A stretch of 64,000 nt of DNA from Achatina immaculata (GCA_009760885.1 CM019713.1:79922247-79986246); one strand, 5' to 3'; counted from the first letter of the stretch, positions 21,270 through 32,435 are shown. Translations and numbers: made by a program. The notes: generated from the sequence alone by a model not told the origin.

Positions 21270-22889
21270 GTGACAAGGGTTGGATTCTGGAATGTGAGAA
21301 CGATGGCAGCACCAACAAAAACACCTCAGGTCATCAAAGAAATGGAGACATATCAACTAGACATACTGGGCATCAACGAAATGCGATGGCCAGAAGCAGG
21401 TAAAAGATCGGCGGAAAACGGTAAGGTAATTATACATTCAGGCAGAAATGACGGTAAATTCCGAGACGGAGTGGGCATTATTATGTCAAATGTAGCTGCA
21501 AAGAGCCTTGTAGAATGGGAACCGGTGAACAGTCGTATAATAAGAGCACGATACAACCTACGACACGGAAGAATGACAATAATACAGTGTTATGCACCCA
21601 CGAATGATGCAGATGATGATGTGAAAGACGACTTCTATCACCAACTACAACAAATCATCAACAAAGTCCCTAAACACGACATCCTAATTGCTATGGGGGA
21701 CTTCAATGCTAAGTTAGGGAAGGATAATACCGACGTTGAAAAAATGATGGGGAAAGAAGGAACTGACATGGTCAATCAGAATGGAGAAAGATTAATTGAA
21801 GTATGTCAAACTGAGGGCATGGTCATTGGAGGCACAATATTCCCACACAAAGAGATACATAAAACAACGTGGATATGTCCAGATGATAGAACTAGAAACC
21901 AGATAGACCATTTTTGTATTATAAAGCAATACAGAACATCTCTGATGGATGTAAGGGCTTATAGGGATGCAGATGTCAACAGTGATCACAACCTGTGCAT
22001 AGGGAAAATAAAACTAAAATTGAAAAGTCAACACAAGAAATTAGTACACATAAAGATTAACAGCCACAGCCTACAAGAAGAAAATACTAACATTAATTTC
22101 AATCAGGAACTTGCCAATCATTCCAAAACACCCAGTGAAGTAGAGGAGATAGGTATAGATGAGTTATGGAATTCTTACAGCACAGCCATAATCACAGCAG
22201 CAAAAGTAAGCGCTGGATTGGAAAAACCAAATAGAAAAGCATGGATATCAGATAAAACATGGAAGTATATACATGAAAGACGAGCACTCAAATTAGACAT
22301 GTTGAATGCAAAAGCAGATCATGAAAGAGATTCGGCAAAAGCAAAATACAAAGACATAGACAAGAAAGTAAAAAGTTCAGCTAGAAGGGATAAAAGAGAA
22401 TACATAGACAATATGGCGAAAGAGGCAGAAAAAGCAGCAAAAACAGGAGACAGCAAAACTTTATATAACATACAAAAGAGGCTAACAGGTACTATTACAT
22501 CTAAAGAAAGACCAATCCTTAGCAAAACTGGAACACTATTAACATCAAATAAAGACCAAAAGCAAAGATGGGCTGAACACTTCCAAGAAATACTCAATCG
22601 ACCACACCCAAAAGAATTGTTAAACCTTGAAACTGACTTACCAGCGCCACAATTAAATGTCAACCTAGATGAAATTAAATTGCATGAAATTGAAACAGCA
22701 GTGAATTTAATGGCTAACAACAAAGCTGCAGGTGAAGATGAAATAACAGCCGAAATGCTAAAAGCTATCAATAGTGACAACATGAGACAACTACAGAGAA
22801 TGTTTAACAAGATTTGGAAAGAAGAAAAGGTCCCTTCTAATTGGAAGAAAGGAATCATTGTTAAAATACCAAAAAAAGGGCAACCTTAG
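21270..22889 (+). CDS. RTE retrotransposon ORF: endonuclease plus start of reverse transcriptase
   Basis: The 539-residue frame holds an exonuclease-endonuclease-phosphatase (APE) domain: FWNVRTM (residues 6-12), INEMRW with the metal-binding Glu (35-40), YAPTND (108-113), MGDFNAKLG (142-150) and SDHNL with the catalytic His (228-232). Residues ~260-460 form the basic linker with KRDKREYIDNMAKEAEKAAK. RT begins around AAGEDEITAEML. The frame ends early because of a G insertion at 22886; the true protein continued into the frame at 22858-23262. ATG at 21270 is the first Met, but homologous text may start slightly upstream. The enzyme nicks target DNA and primes reverse transcription; this copy is broken. 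Confidence 0.88.
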   Translation: MTRVGFWNVRTMAAPTKTPQVIKEMETYQLDILGINEMRWPEAGKRSAENGKVIIHSGRNDGKFRDGVGIIMSNVAAKSLVEWEPVNSRIIRARYNLRHGRMTIIQCYAPTNDADDDVKDDFYHQLQQIINKVPKHDILIAMGDFNAKLGKDNTDVEKMMGKEGTDMVNQNGERLIEVCQTEGMVIGGTIFPHKEIHKTTWICPDDRTRNQIDHFCIIKQYRTSLMDVRAYRDADVNSDHNLCIGKIKLKLKSQHKKLVHIKINSHSLQEENTNINFNQELANHSKTPSEVEEIGIDELWNSYSTAIITAAKVSAGLEKPNRKAWISDKTWKYIHERRALKLDMLNAKADHERDSAKAKYKDIDKKVKSSARRDKREYIDNMAKEAEKAAKTGDSKTLYNIQKRLTGTITSKERPILSKTGTLLTSNKDQKQRWAEHFQEILNRPHPKELLNLETDLPAPQLNVNLDEIKLHEIETAVNLMANNKAAGEDEITAEMLKAINSDNMRQLQRMFNKIWKEEKVPSNWKKGIIVKIPKKGQP

Positions 22890-24176
22890 CGACTGTAACA
22901 ACTGGAGAGGAGTAACCTTAATATCAGTTGTGTCAAAAGTATTTTGCAAGGTCATTTTGAATAGACTCAAAGATATAGTGGATACTGCAATGAGAGAAGA
23001 ACAAGCAGGATTTCGAAAAGGGAGAAGCTGTCTCGACCAGATCTTTACTCTCAGAATAATACTTGAAGAACATATTGAAAAGCAGAAACCATTAATACTG
23101 AACTTCATAGATTTTAAAAAGGCATTTGATAGCATACACAGAGATTCATTATGGAGAATTTTATGTCTATATGGAATACCATCTAAAATTGTCAACATCA
23201 TTAAGGACTTATACAATGAATATGGTTGTGCAGTCAAGACAGAAGAAGGGATGAGTGAATAGTTCCAGATTGAAATAGGCGTGAAACAAGGATGTATACT
23301 GTCTCCTTTACTTTTTAAGATTACAATAGACTTCACAATGAAAAAATGCTGCACAGGTAACACAAGTATTGACTGGGTACATGGGACCCAACTAGAAGAT
23401 CCTGATTTTGCTGATGATATAACTCTTATCAGTAATAATGTGAATTCCATTCAAGAAAAAACGGATAGCCTATCTTCACTGGCTAGCAAAATAGGACTTG
23501 CATTAACAAGGACAAAACAAAAATAATGAAAATTCCCATCAATCAAAATGGAAAAATACACATAGAAGGGACAGATATTGAAGAAGTCAATCAATTTGCA
23601 TATCTTGGCAGCTACATAGACCAGGATGGTGACACTAGAAAGGAAGTTAGGATCTGAATTGCAAAAGCAGCATCAATCTTCAAGAATCTTGAGAACATAT
23701 GGAATTTAAAAGTTATAAGCACAAAAACCAAGTTAAGACTATTCAATTCAAATGTAATATCCACCCTCATTTATGCATGCGAAAGCTGGAAAACAACTAA
23801 AGAAATAGAAAAGAAATTAGACTCTTTTGAAAACAAATGCCTAAGGAAAATACTCGGCATCAAGTGGAATGAATTCAAGAACAATGCAGAGATAAGACTG
23901 ATGACTGAACAACAACCAGTCTCATGGGTGATCAGGAAAAGGAGATGGACATATGTTGGTCGCTTGATGAGAAGAAATGATCAGAGAATCCCAAAACAAG
24001 CTATCAAGTGGAACACAACAGGCCGAAGAAAAAGGGACAGACCGCGGGAAACTCTGAAGAGGACATTATTAAGAGAGGTCAAGTTAACAGGCATAAAATC
24101 CTTTGATGAGGTTGAAAGACTCACCGAAGACAGGAAAAATTGGCGAACTACTTTGCGAGCCCTATGTGACGTTTAA
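22858..24176 (+). pseudogene. RTE reverse transcriptase and C-terminal region, frameshifted
   Basis: The continuation of the RTE protein includes QAGFRKGRSCLDQIFTLRII, FIDFKKAFDSIHRDSLW (motif A), GVKQGCILSPLLF (motif B) and PDFADDITLI with the catalytic FADD (about 23400-23421). Later come IEEVNQFAYLGSYIDQDGDT, TLIYACESWK, KCLRKILGIKWNEFK and RKRRWTYVGRLMRR. Breaks: TAG at 23261-23263, frameshift near 23507, TGA near 23654. The last frame ends at 24176 with LRALCDV, the common C-terminus of all RTE fragments here. Confidence 0.9.
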
Positions 24177-24205
24177 CGGCACGGGAAGGATATTATATAA
24201 GTGGA

Positions 24206-24436
24206 TCAAATTTAAAGTTCGTCACATTTTAGCAGTGTTCACTGCTACACAAAACCAAGCAGCGTAATATGTACGTAGATGTGTTCCAGGTGGTACGTAA
24301 TGTTAATAACGATGTATCTTCACTTTCTAAAACAGAGTTCATAACTTTATATGGCCTTCTATCATCGGTCAGCCAGTACGAGAAGTCTTTTTTAGTACTC
24401 CGTTAAAAACACTTTGAGGCTAAAAAATTTCTAGCA
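24206..24436. other. Unassigned DNA
   Basis: A short stretch between the RTE 3' end and the next repeat; nothing is recognised. Confidence 0.4.
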
Positions 24437-25250
24437 CGGTTTCAATTTCTTCCAATGAAATGAATTTCCGCCATTGAAATGAATTTCCGCCATTGAATTA
24501 AGTGTGCCAGCGCGCGGAATGAACTGTAGTCAGAGGGTGGAAGGTTGAAACTTTACAGTGGATAGGGTAGGACCTCAATTTCCTCCTATTCCGTCAGATG
24601 TCCACGGACCACGTTGAAAGTGAGCACTTGCGAGTTGTCCTGGACTAGACGCGCCCTCTTCCTGTTGTGCTGGGTATCAGGTGCGCAGAACATCATGCAG
24701 CTGCTTCCGTTGATCAGCATAAATATTCCTGCCCAAGGATCGACCAAATTAAACCATTTCCAAGTGCAGGGTGCCTTCGAAGTTCCACCATATGCAAAGC
24801 ATAACATTCTTCTCGAACTGGCTTCGTCAGACAATTGCATCTGTAACTTGGCCGTGCTGGAGCCGTTTGGTAGCTGTGTTGAAGTACTACAGAATAATCC
24901 ACTTTTCATCCTCAGTGATGATTCGGTGGTGAAACTTTCTGTCATGTGAGTTTGCTAACAGTTGGCATTAGACATCAACACGCACGTGCGCTTTGTAGAG
25001 TATAAACGCTTGGGTCCAACGGTGTACGACTTTAACGTTTGATAATCATCCCGACCTAGGTTTGTCTTTGATGTTGGTGTCCCCAGATGTGAAGCTTTGG
25101 AACTACTTCCTTGCAGTGCTGTCATATATTGTTCCTTGTCCTTCCACGCTGCAAATTTCAAGGACAGTTGCAGAGACATTCAGGCTTTTTTTTCCAATAG
25201 TGCCGCAAGAGGACGCGAAAGACATCTCGCTATTCACTGGCTAAAAACTG
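24437..25250 (+). repeat. Dispersed repeat family R, copy A, with a ~110-codon open frame
   Basis: This segment is highly similar to 63145-63935, and its first 150 bp also to 62468-62620. It includes the plus frame 24614-24949 with ELASSDNCICNLAVLEPFG and LQNNPLFILSDDSVV, which is open in both long copies. The frame ends in CATGTGAGTTTGC, which could be a splice donor. Most differences between copies change amino acids, so constraint is not evident. A 19-bp tandem duplication (GAAATGAATTTCCGCCATT) lies at about 24457-24496. No known transposon family is recognised. Confidence 0.65.
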
Positions 25251-26914
25251 ATATGTACTTTTTCAGAATGAAGCAACACATGACGTCATCAAGACTTTAC
25301 AAATGCCAGTAGGGCGTTTATAACGGAAACCTTGTCGAAATTAGAGTATCGAAAAAAACGTGTCGATATTATGACTCACCGTAACAGCTTTATTGATCTG
25401 ATGACGATGATTGCAACGATCCGAAACCTCAAAGAAAGGCACTGCTTGATATTAGAAGCCTGTATGGTTATCCTCTGACTCAATGAGAGTTCGTGAAAGA
25501 CGATTGTTTACTTTGATTTTTAAGCAATATCACAGGAAGTTTTATCGATTGTTTTTTTTTTCAACTTGATTTATACTTTGTTGACAACACGTCGAATCAC
25601 CAGCTCGATGTGACACATTGAGTCATGACAGTGAGATAAGATGTTTATTACTTTTTAATCCTGAAGTCCTGAACATACAAAGGGATAAGCCAGCAAGACT
25701 TCTATGGCTATAAGATATCACAAGAAAGCCTTCTATGGTGATAAGACCTATATTGTGAGAAGATGTATCTGGGTTTATTGACTTGGAATGAATACACCAG
25801 ACAATGGCAAGTATACGTCTTACTTCTCATAGCAATGGGAAGAAATGCTATATGAAAAACGAATTTGTACATACATAATCTGCAGAACCAATGCCATTTA
25901 CTGTTCTCTCGTGGGTAACTTGTTTGCAGTAAGCGCACAAACAGGCCACAAATTATAAGATTATATGGGATATTTTAATACAGAAAGTTAGGTAAGTCAT
26001 TTAGGAATCTAAAGGTCTGGGATAAAAAAGGTTATGTCCAGCAGATTTCTTAACTGATTGTTCAGTTCCTTTTAACCTTATGTTTGCATATCACAGGGGT
26101 GGCCGTGGATCTCGTGGAAGTAGAGATTAATCAGCTGATCAAGAGAGCAAAGTTAGGCTTTGAGGGTCAGTCTTAGTTTTGTGTTCGTTATAGTCTGAGA
26201 CTTAGTTTTGTTAGAGTAGGTCGTAGTTTTTGTAGTGTAGGAACTTAGTTTGTATCTTAGTTGTCGGCAGCGGTTTTTATAGTATAGAATAGTTAATCTA
26301 GTATGTGGTAGGATTCGGATGACATCGAAATCTTCTTTTCGTTAGTAGACGCCTGGAATCATATATGCTGTCTTACTGGATTAACGTCATGTCGTGTTAT
26401 TTAGAATTGTTTCCCACTCATCGTCATCGCTATTATGTCGACAGTTGCACCAAATAAAACCATCATAATCTACACAGCTGCTATTTGCGTTTCCAGTGAG
26501 TGACTGCCGTACCTGGGAAAGTTCATCTGTAAGCGTGTAGTAAGCAGACACCAAGTAGATATCAACAGACCCCCACCAGACTCCAAGCAGGCACTAAAGC
26601 CGACAAGGAAACAACGAAGAAAGAGATGGACTTCGACTGTTTGAAAGAGAGAAATCTCGACTATCTGTCGTTGATACAAGATGGTTAATACTGTGAAGTC
26701 AATTTACAGTGGAGGTTTAAGTTCAGAGCCACTAAGACATAATACTAGTAAAATGCAGGGCTGAGAAGTCAGACATAAGAAATAAGCAGAACAAAATAGA
26801 AGAGTGTGTAACTAATTCTATCTACCATCAATAAAATGTGATAAACCAGCACCAAAATTCGTGTTTAAAATCCTCGACTCACTAAGACATAACATAAATT
26901 CTATGAAAACTAAC
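25251..26914. other. 1.7 kb of intron DNA without recognised gene
   Basis: Only short accidental frames are visible. A GT-rich, TAGTTTTGT-like repetitive stretch lies at about 26165-26260. The missing host exon was looked for here and not found. Confidence 0.4.
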
Positions 26915-27052
26915 CGTATTGACAGGCCGGACCAAAGAAGCCAGTTTCACACTCTTCACCCTGAGGACAGTCACCGTTGATGGCACAAGATTTGGAGTGA
27001 GCGCAGTGACATTTGTACATGCAGTTTTCTCCAAACCATCCACTCATGCAAT
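26915..27052 (-). CDS. EGF-like domain exon of the host gene
   Basis: A 138-nt exon, phase 1 at both ends, with acceptor TTTCAG ending at 27053 and donor GTTAGT from 26914. It encodes D-CMSGWFGENC, MYKCHCAHSKSCAINGDC and PQGEECETGFFGPACQY. The eight-cysteine spacing with W-F/G-x-x-C and G-F-F-G-P-A-C is that of MEGF/laminin-type EGF repeats. Its first codon is completed by the final G of the signal-peptide exon (G+AT = Asp). The protein would be secreted or membrane-anchored. The exon that should follow, the first half of a jelly-roll, was not located. Confidence 0.88.
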
Positions 27053-27117
27053 CTGAAAGTCATCAAGAGATTACTGTCATTACCACAGTGAAACATTCTT
27101 CGTATTGCTCACACGGA

Positions 27118-28195
27118 AAGAAATCTCAGACTTTCATTTTCATTTTTTTTCACTAATAATTCTAGTTTTCTAATATTTGTAGGAAAGCGCTGATTTCTCT
27201 CTTTCAGTGAATGATTGACTGAAATAATAATAATAATAATAATAATAACAATAATAATAATCATCATCATCATCACCATCATCATCTCGTGCAATGAATC
27301 TCCACTCTGCTCTGGTTCTTGTCTTCGTAGAGTACTCGGCCAAGCTTGTCCCTGTCCATCTCTTGATGTTGTCCACACATCTATATCGCTGTCGTTCTCT
27401 TGTTCTTTTCTTTTCGATCTTGGCCTCATGAAAGGTCTTCAATTTAGTATTGTGCTTCTTGACATCCCCGAGACAGGTATCTTGGCTATCTTGTTTTTAT
27501 GATTTTGAATATTCTCTTCTCACTTCAAGTTGGTTCAGCACTTCGTTGTTTGTTGTCTTTCCTGTCCATAGGATACGCCCTATTCGTCTGTACATCCCCA
27601 TTTCAAGGGCCTCGATTTTCTTTTCTGTTGCCTTGCTCAAGGTCTAGGCTACTACACCATAAAAGAATGTTGAATATATGTAGCATTTTACCATACGCAA
27701 TCTCAGTAATCTGAGATTCTTACATCTTAATCTTGGCAACCTACCATGCGAGCTCCATGTGATGTTTAACGGCATGGGAAGGATGTAAGAATCTCGGTTG
27801 CTCTGATGTTTGTTTTGACATATGGATCTTTCTCATTCCGCTGACGGTGTTTTTGCCAAACATATTCTTTTGTTAATTTCGGTTTCTCGTTTACCGCCCT
27901 CTGTTATCTTGTCCCCCAAATACCTGAAGCTTTTCACCTGTTCAAACAATTCTCAATTTATTTTGTATGTTTACTTGCGGTTTTATTCCTTCTCTACTGA
28001 TTACCATGGCATATGTCTTTCTGATATTAATTTCGAGTCCGTACTTTTGACACATGTGCTACAATTAATATCACTGCTGTATCTAGACAAACAGGCAGCA
28101 GTTAGAATAAATGGTGAGATAACAACTTGATTTGACGTAAAATAAGGGCTCTGCCAGGTGTGCATACTTTCGCTTACTCATTTAACTTGCATAAT
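27118..28195 (-). mobile_element. 5'-inverted non-LTR retrotransposon insertion
   Basis: From 28060 down to 27118 the minus strand carries the C-terminal part of an RT protein: YGLEINIRKTYAMVISREG, KATEKKIEALEMGMYRRIGR, then KKRTRERQRYRCVDNIKRWT, ending in an ATC/AAT simple-repeat tail (27222-27285 region). From about 28067 to 28195 the plus strand carries the earlier RT block, ISLLYLDKQAAVRINGEITT, followed by a degraded GVRQGC region. The 5' part is thus inverted relative to the 3' part, with the FADD region missing between them. A ~70-bp RTE 3' end is inserted at about 27713-27795. All within the first host intron. Confidence 0.75.
27713..27795 (+). repeat. RTE 3'-end scrap bounded by 14-bp inverted repeats
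   Basis: The inner sequence GTTTAACGGCATGGGAAGG is the RTE 3' end. It is flanked by GAGATTCTTACATC (27713-27726) and its perfect complement GATGTAAGAATCTC (27782-27795). Confidence 0.7.
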
Positions 28196-28887
28196 GTTGT
28201 ATAATTGTTTTTTTATATATTATCATTACTTTTCTCACCTTTTTTCACTCTAACTATTACCTTCGTTCTACACGATGCTTGCTATATCATTATTCATTCT
28301 ATTATGTTTCTTGTTTGCTGTCTTATTATTATATTCATCTCGTTAGTTGTTTCCTATTTTATCATTTTGCTATCTTATTACTATTTTTATTCCGTTAGCT
28401 GTTTTGTATTTTGTCATTATCTTCACTAAATTTCTTGCTTAATATTATCATTACTCAGACTCTCGCCTGATCATGATCATCAACATTCTGCGCCCGTTTT
28501 CCCCAGCGAAGGAAGAATGCAATCCCCGAAACAATTTCCTCCACTCTTAGTTTTCACAGTACGTCAGTGTATAACTGATAACAGCCTTCTGCTTCCAAGA
28601 CAAAGTCCACCCAATGTAATGCCTTTTTACCATGTAAGATACTCATTTTAACTCATTCAGTTCGTTTCTCAAGTCTTATAATGTCATAAGTCATTCCTTT
28701 CATTATTTTTGTCCACTTATATCCTTCTCTTCTATCTCTGGTTAAACTTGTCCTCATTATCAATAACACCTGCCTGACCTCGATAAATGAAACTCTGAAG
28801 CATCATCTAGACATACTGAGAATCTATACACTCAGCAAGCAGGTACATATTATGCAAAGAGACATGTAGATAATGTTTATGTTATAC
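28196..28887. other. T-rich intron DNA, no feature
   Basis: Pyrimidine- and AT-rich (especially 28200-28440) with no recognised gene. Confidence 0.4.
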
Positions 28888-28963
28888 CTTGATGATCGGC
28901 TGGTGGTGTTGAGACGGTGGTTGGTATCAGCATCAAGAAGACCAGTAGTAAGCAAACAAACAT
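28888..28963 (-). CDS. First coding exon: signal peptide of the EGF / F5/8 type C gene
   Basis: ATG at 28963-28961 opens MFVCLLLVFLMLIPTTVS followed by TPPADHQ, a short N-terminus, a hydrophobic core and a plausible cleavage site after VS or ST. The start has A at -3. The exon ends at AAG with donor GTATAAC from 28887, leaving one base (phase 1) that completes the Asp codon of the EGF exon at 27052. The open frame, start context, signal character and perfect phase match together make this a credible start. No TATA element was identified upstream (28964-29100). Confidence 0.82.
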
Positions 28964-31139
28964 TGTGAAGGTTCACTTGTCCTTTCTATCAGTCCTTTCA
29001 ATTGTTTACAGTCCCTGTATAAAAAATCCTCGATTATTTTTATTTATAACAATAACTGAAATGTTAAAAGATATAATTTTTCGCTTTAGATGGAGGGTTT
29101 GAAGAAAGTGAATGTCAGCTTTTCTGCAACTTAAACAGCATCATTTTGTCAAAGGACTTCTCGCATGACTGATTCTGCTAATCCTGTATTTGCTTTTCTA
29201 GCTACACTAACAGCAAAACAATATTTCCAGTCCCTTTTTGCTCTTCAGTATACATTTTTCAGTTTCATCCCTCGTGTCTCACTACAAATAAATCTCCATC
29301 CTTCAGAAATCTCTATGTGATAGAATATGTTACGGGTGTCAGCCCCATAACGCTCTTAATGGCAACGCCTATGATTAGTATTTACATTTTGGTTGTTCTT
29401 CAACTTGGTCGATTATCTGAAAGACTGATCAGTCAGTGAAACGTACAGCACGGGACTTGCGGGGAGGGGGGAGGGGTGTGATTTAAGCCTGGACTGCTGG
29501 GAAGTGTGTTAAGTAGGGAGAGAACTTGATGGACACTGACCAGTGCGGATGTTATATTTGTCGCTGTCAATTATGGAGTTTTCTGTAATATTTCAACCTT
29601 GATATCTTTAGCCCTACTCTCTTTTCCTGTGATGTATGGGTGAAGGTTTACTACCAGTTCAATGACTTGATTTATCAAAAAGCTGAGCTGAAGCTGTTTT
29701 TTTATATATATCACTCATATTCCTTTCATTCATCAAGTTACCACCTTTATCTAGTTCCACCCAATAATCGTCTAGAACGTATTATCAGCACTTGACCTAG
29801 TTAGTATTTACAACTTGGGATGTCCTTGTAATAAAATTACTATTTATCATATAAGGCACCATTGAAATAATATTGGCGCCAACTAAAATGGTTTTCTACT
29901 ATTTTGATTAAATCTTCTTGTGGAGTACATTTTCATCTTATAAATTTCTTCTTGTTGTTGGTGTTATAGAACCACCTAATTTTCTATGTTACACACTGAG
30001 AAAATCCAACAAGATACCCAGGCTTCCAACTCCACAGAATAATACAGATACAACAACCTAACACAACTTGGCAGTCTTCCAACCAAAACAAACTGGTCAA
30101 CAATGAGAATTCCAACAAAGCCAATTGGTGTAGTTATATCTTCAGACAACACACATTTATTGATGGACAAAATGACGGGTGAAATCATGATGATGGGAAG
30201 GTAGCCATCAGGCTGAACAGAACTCACAATAACAAATGCCTGGCGTGAGCAAACTCTACGCCATATGGGCGAAAACCTTACAAATGTCCATATGCAAATA
30301 AAACCATACTTACAACGTTCCACCCAAAACCTCAGCCATCACAAGAAAACTAAATCTTCCATCTCATCTATCTAAACCTGTCATTACAAAAAGAAATTCG
30401 TCCTAACCGAGACTCCATCTACAACAAACTAGTAAGGTTCATCCTACAACACAAACAAGTAAGGCACTTTCCTACACACAAACAAGTAAGGCTCCTGCCT
30501 ACACACAAACAAGTAAGGCTCTCCTTAGACTAATCGTGAGTGGTATTTATACTATCCCTACCCACTCAGTTTTCTCCATGCTGCACGCTTTTCCCAAGAC
30601 CCCCGCTTAATGGTCTCAACAAACCTACCTTTTAACAAGGGTACTCACTCTATTAATTATTTCCTAAATACCAATCCTGGTTATAACCCCTAGCCAAGAG
30701 CATACTGCTATATCCTGGCAACGTGTGAAAGATATTTGGTTATTTGTCTGAAGGGAGATTATGAATTGAGGGGAGGTAACCAATGCTGAGTAATATGTTG
30801 TCAACGTTGATCTTTAGAAGAGGAAATTGTCGCATCTATGCAAGTGACTCTCAGGTATCGATAGTCAAAGAAATCGTTGGAGAAATCTTTCTTTCTAACT
30901 TGTTATCAAATTCATGACCTCATTTCTTTCACTTGATGTTTATAATGTTTAGAAGACTGGAAATAAGAAAACTAGTAAGTTTAAATGAACGTCATGAAAA
31001 GAAGTAAAATTGCTCCAGTGTGGAAGGAATAGTTTCTGGCAATACAAAATGCATCATTTTAATAGGGCAAGTCATTTAATAAGTTGCAAAATGAGCTGGG
31101 GGAAAAACAACTGAGAGTAATTGTCTGAAATTTTGAAAA
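28964..31139. other. Upstream DNA of the host gene, no other gene recognised
   Basis: This stretch should contain the promoter and 5' UTR, but no motif is convincing. It contains a G-rich run at 29459-29478. At about 30425-30515 there is a short tandem repeat of 26-28 bp units with ACACAAACAAGTAAGGCTC. The minus frame at 29976-30323 is not recognised. Confidence 0.45.
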
Positions 31140-31345
31140 ACGTTTCTTGACATAATCCCCCTGTACTTTCATACATTTCTCCCATCGATTCACAAATCCT
31201 TGAAAGCCAGCACCCTAAAAGATTTCTGGCTGCTGCCGCAACCAAAAGTTACCTCCTTGACAATGTCTAGACTGATATCTCGGAAACTCCGATCTCCCAC
31301 GTGATTCGTCCATCTTTGAATTTCTGAACGCAGTTATACTCACGG
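31140..31345 (-). mobile_element. Mariner-like transposase C-terminal relic
   Basis: The minus strand gives, after frame correction, AARNLLGCWLSRICESMGE in one frame and FVNRWEKCMKVQGDYVKKRF in another (31140-31230). The W-x-K-C-x-x-x-x-G-D-Y block is the C-terminal signature of mariner-type transposases. No catalytic region or terminal repeats were identified. Confidence 0.55.
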
Positions 31346-31689
31346 CTTTTCTTGACATATATTTTACACTGTACACGTTGGCCAACAGAAAACGGACAAA
31401 TCCGCGCTGTTCTTCTCGTGAAGAATATCTGCATGTAGCACATTCATTCTATAAAAGATGTTACTGTTAAATAACCATGGCATGCTGGGATACATCTTTG
31501 GTTCTAATTTCGCACCAATTGGTGCTGCTATATACTGTCCAAAATTGCGCAATGGATTTTCAATTGTTTTAGTCCGTGCAGATTTGATGCTGAATTATTG
31601 ACTTTCTCTCGTATACTAAATACCTTTCATCTTTGTGAAAAAATATGCAGATGTTTGTTGAAGTGAAAGAGCAGAGAGTGTGAGAAATG
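31346..31689. other. Unassigned DNA
   Basis: No feature recognised. Confidence 0.4.
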
Positions 31690-32340
31690 AAATTGTATCT
31701 ACATAAACATATACGTAGACGGAGCAGCTGTTGATGAAGTGAACCAATTCGAATATCTTGGCAACTACACAGATCAGTAAGGAAGTTAAGACTTAGAATT
31801 GCAAAAGCAGCACTGTCCTTCAGAAATGTTGAGAACAATTGGAATTTAAAAGTTATAAGCACAAAAGCTACGTTAAGATTATTCAATTCAAATGTGATAT
31901 CTACCCTCTTTTATGCATGCGAAAGCTGAAAATCAACTAAATAAATAGATAAGAAAATAGGCCCTTTTGAAAACAAATGCCTCAGCAAAATACTTGGTAT
32001 AAAGTGGAACGACTTTAAAAACAACGCAGAGATAAGACAGATGAGCAAACAACAACCTGTCTCATGGGTGATCAGAAAAGAAGATGGTAATATGTGTAGG
32101 CCAAGTGATGAGAAAAAACAATCGGAGAATACCAAAACAAGCTACCAAGTGGAGCACAACAGGCCGAAGAAAAAGAGGTCGATCACGTGAAATTCTAAAG
32201 AGGACATTATTAAGAGAAGCCAGTTCAGAGGCCTTAACATCCCTTGATGAAGTTAAAAGACTCGCCGAGAGCAGGAAAACTTGGCAAACAGCTATGTGAG
32301 CTCGATGTTCACGGGATGGATGTAAGATATATTGTAACAG
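31690..32340 (+). mobile_element. RTE 3'-terminal fragment
   Basis: 5'-truncated RTE copy parallel to 23560-24205. It has DEVNQFEYLGNYTDQ, NKCLSKILGIKWNDFKNNAE, QQPVSWVIRK and ends with CACGGGATGGATGTAAGATA. Several stops and shifts. Confidence 0.88.
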
Positions 32341-32435
32341 ATGAAAGTAAAATAGAATGCCTACATTATCATAGAGGTTGATATAGCAAAATATTTTGAA
32401 ACATATTATGACAGAGTATCACTGTACAGGATGAA

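Larger units (their letters stand above)
21120..24205 (+). mobile_element. Near-complete RTE-type non-LTR retrotransposon
   Basis: The unit includes a leader, an APE-type endonuclease, a linker, a reverse transcriptase, a C-terminal region and a short 3' end (AACGGCACGGGAAGGATATT). That 3' end recurs as the 3' boundary of many fragments in this window. It has a frameshift at 22886 (extra G after an A run), a TAG at 23261-23263 in place of a Trp codon seen in the copy at 54590, a second frameshift near 23507 and a TGA near 23654. These breaks disable it, yet the RT region is only a few percent different from 54240-54700, so the family was active recently. It lies in the host gene's large intron, antisense to the gene. 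Confidence 0.93.

Noticed and set aside
27109..27502. Open frames with isoleucine/tyrosine runs around 27220-27290
   Set aside because: They read through AAT/ATC simple repeats at the tail of a retrotransposon.
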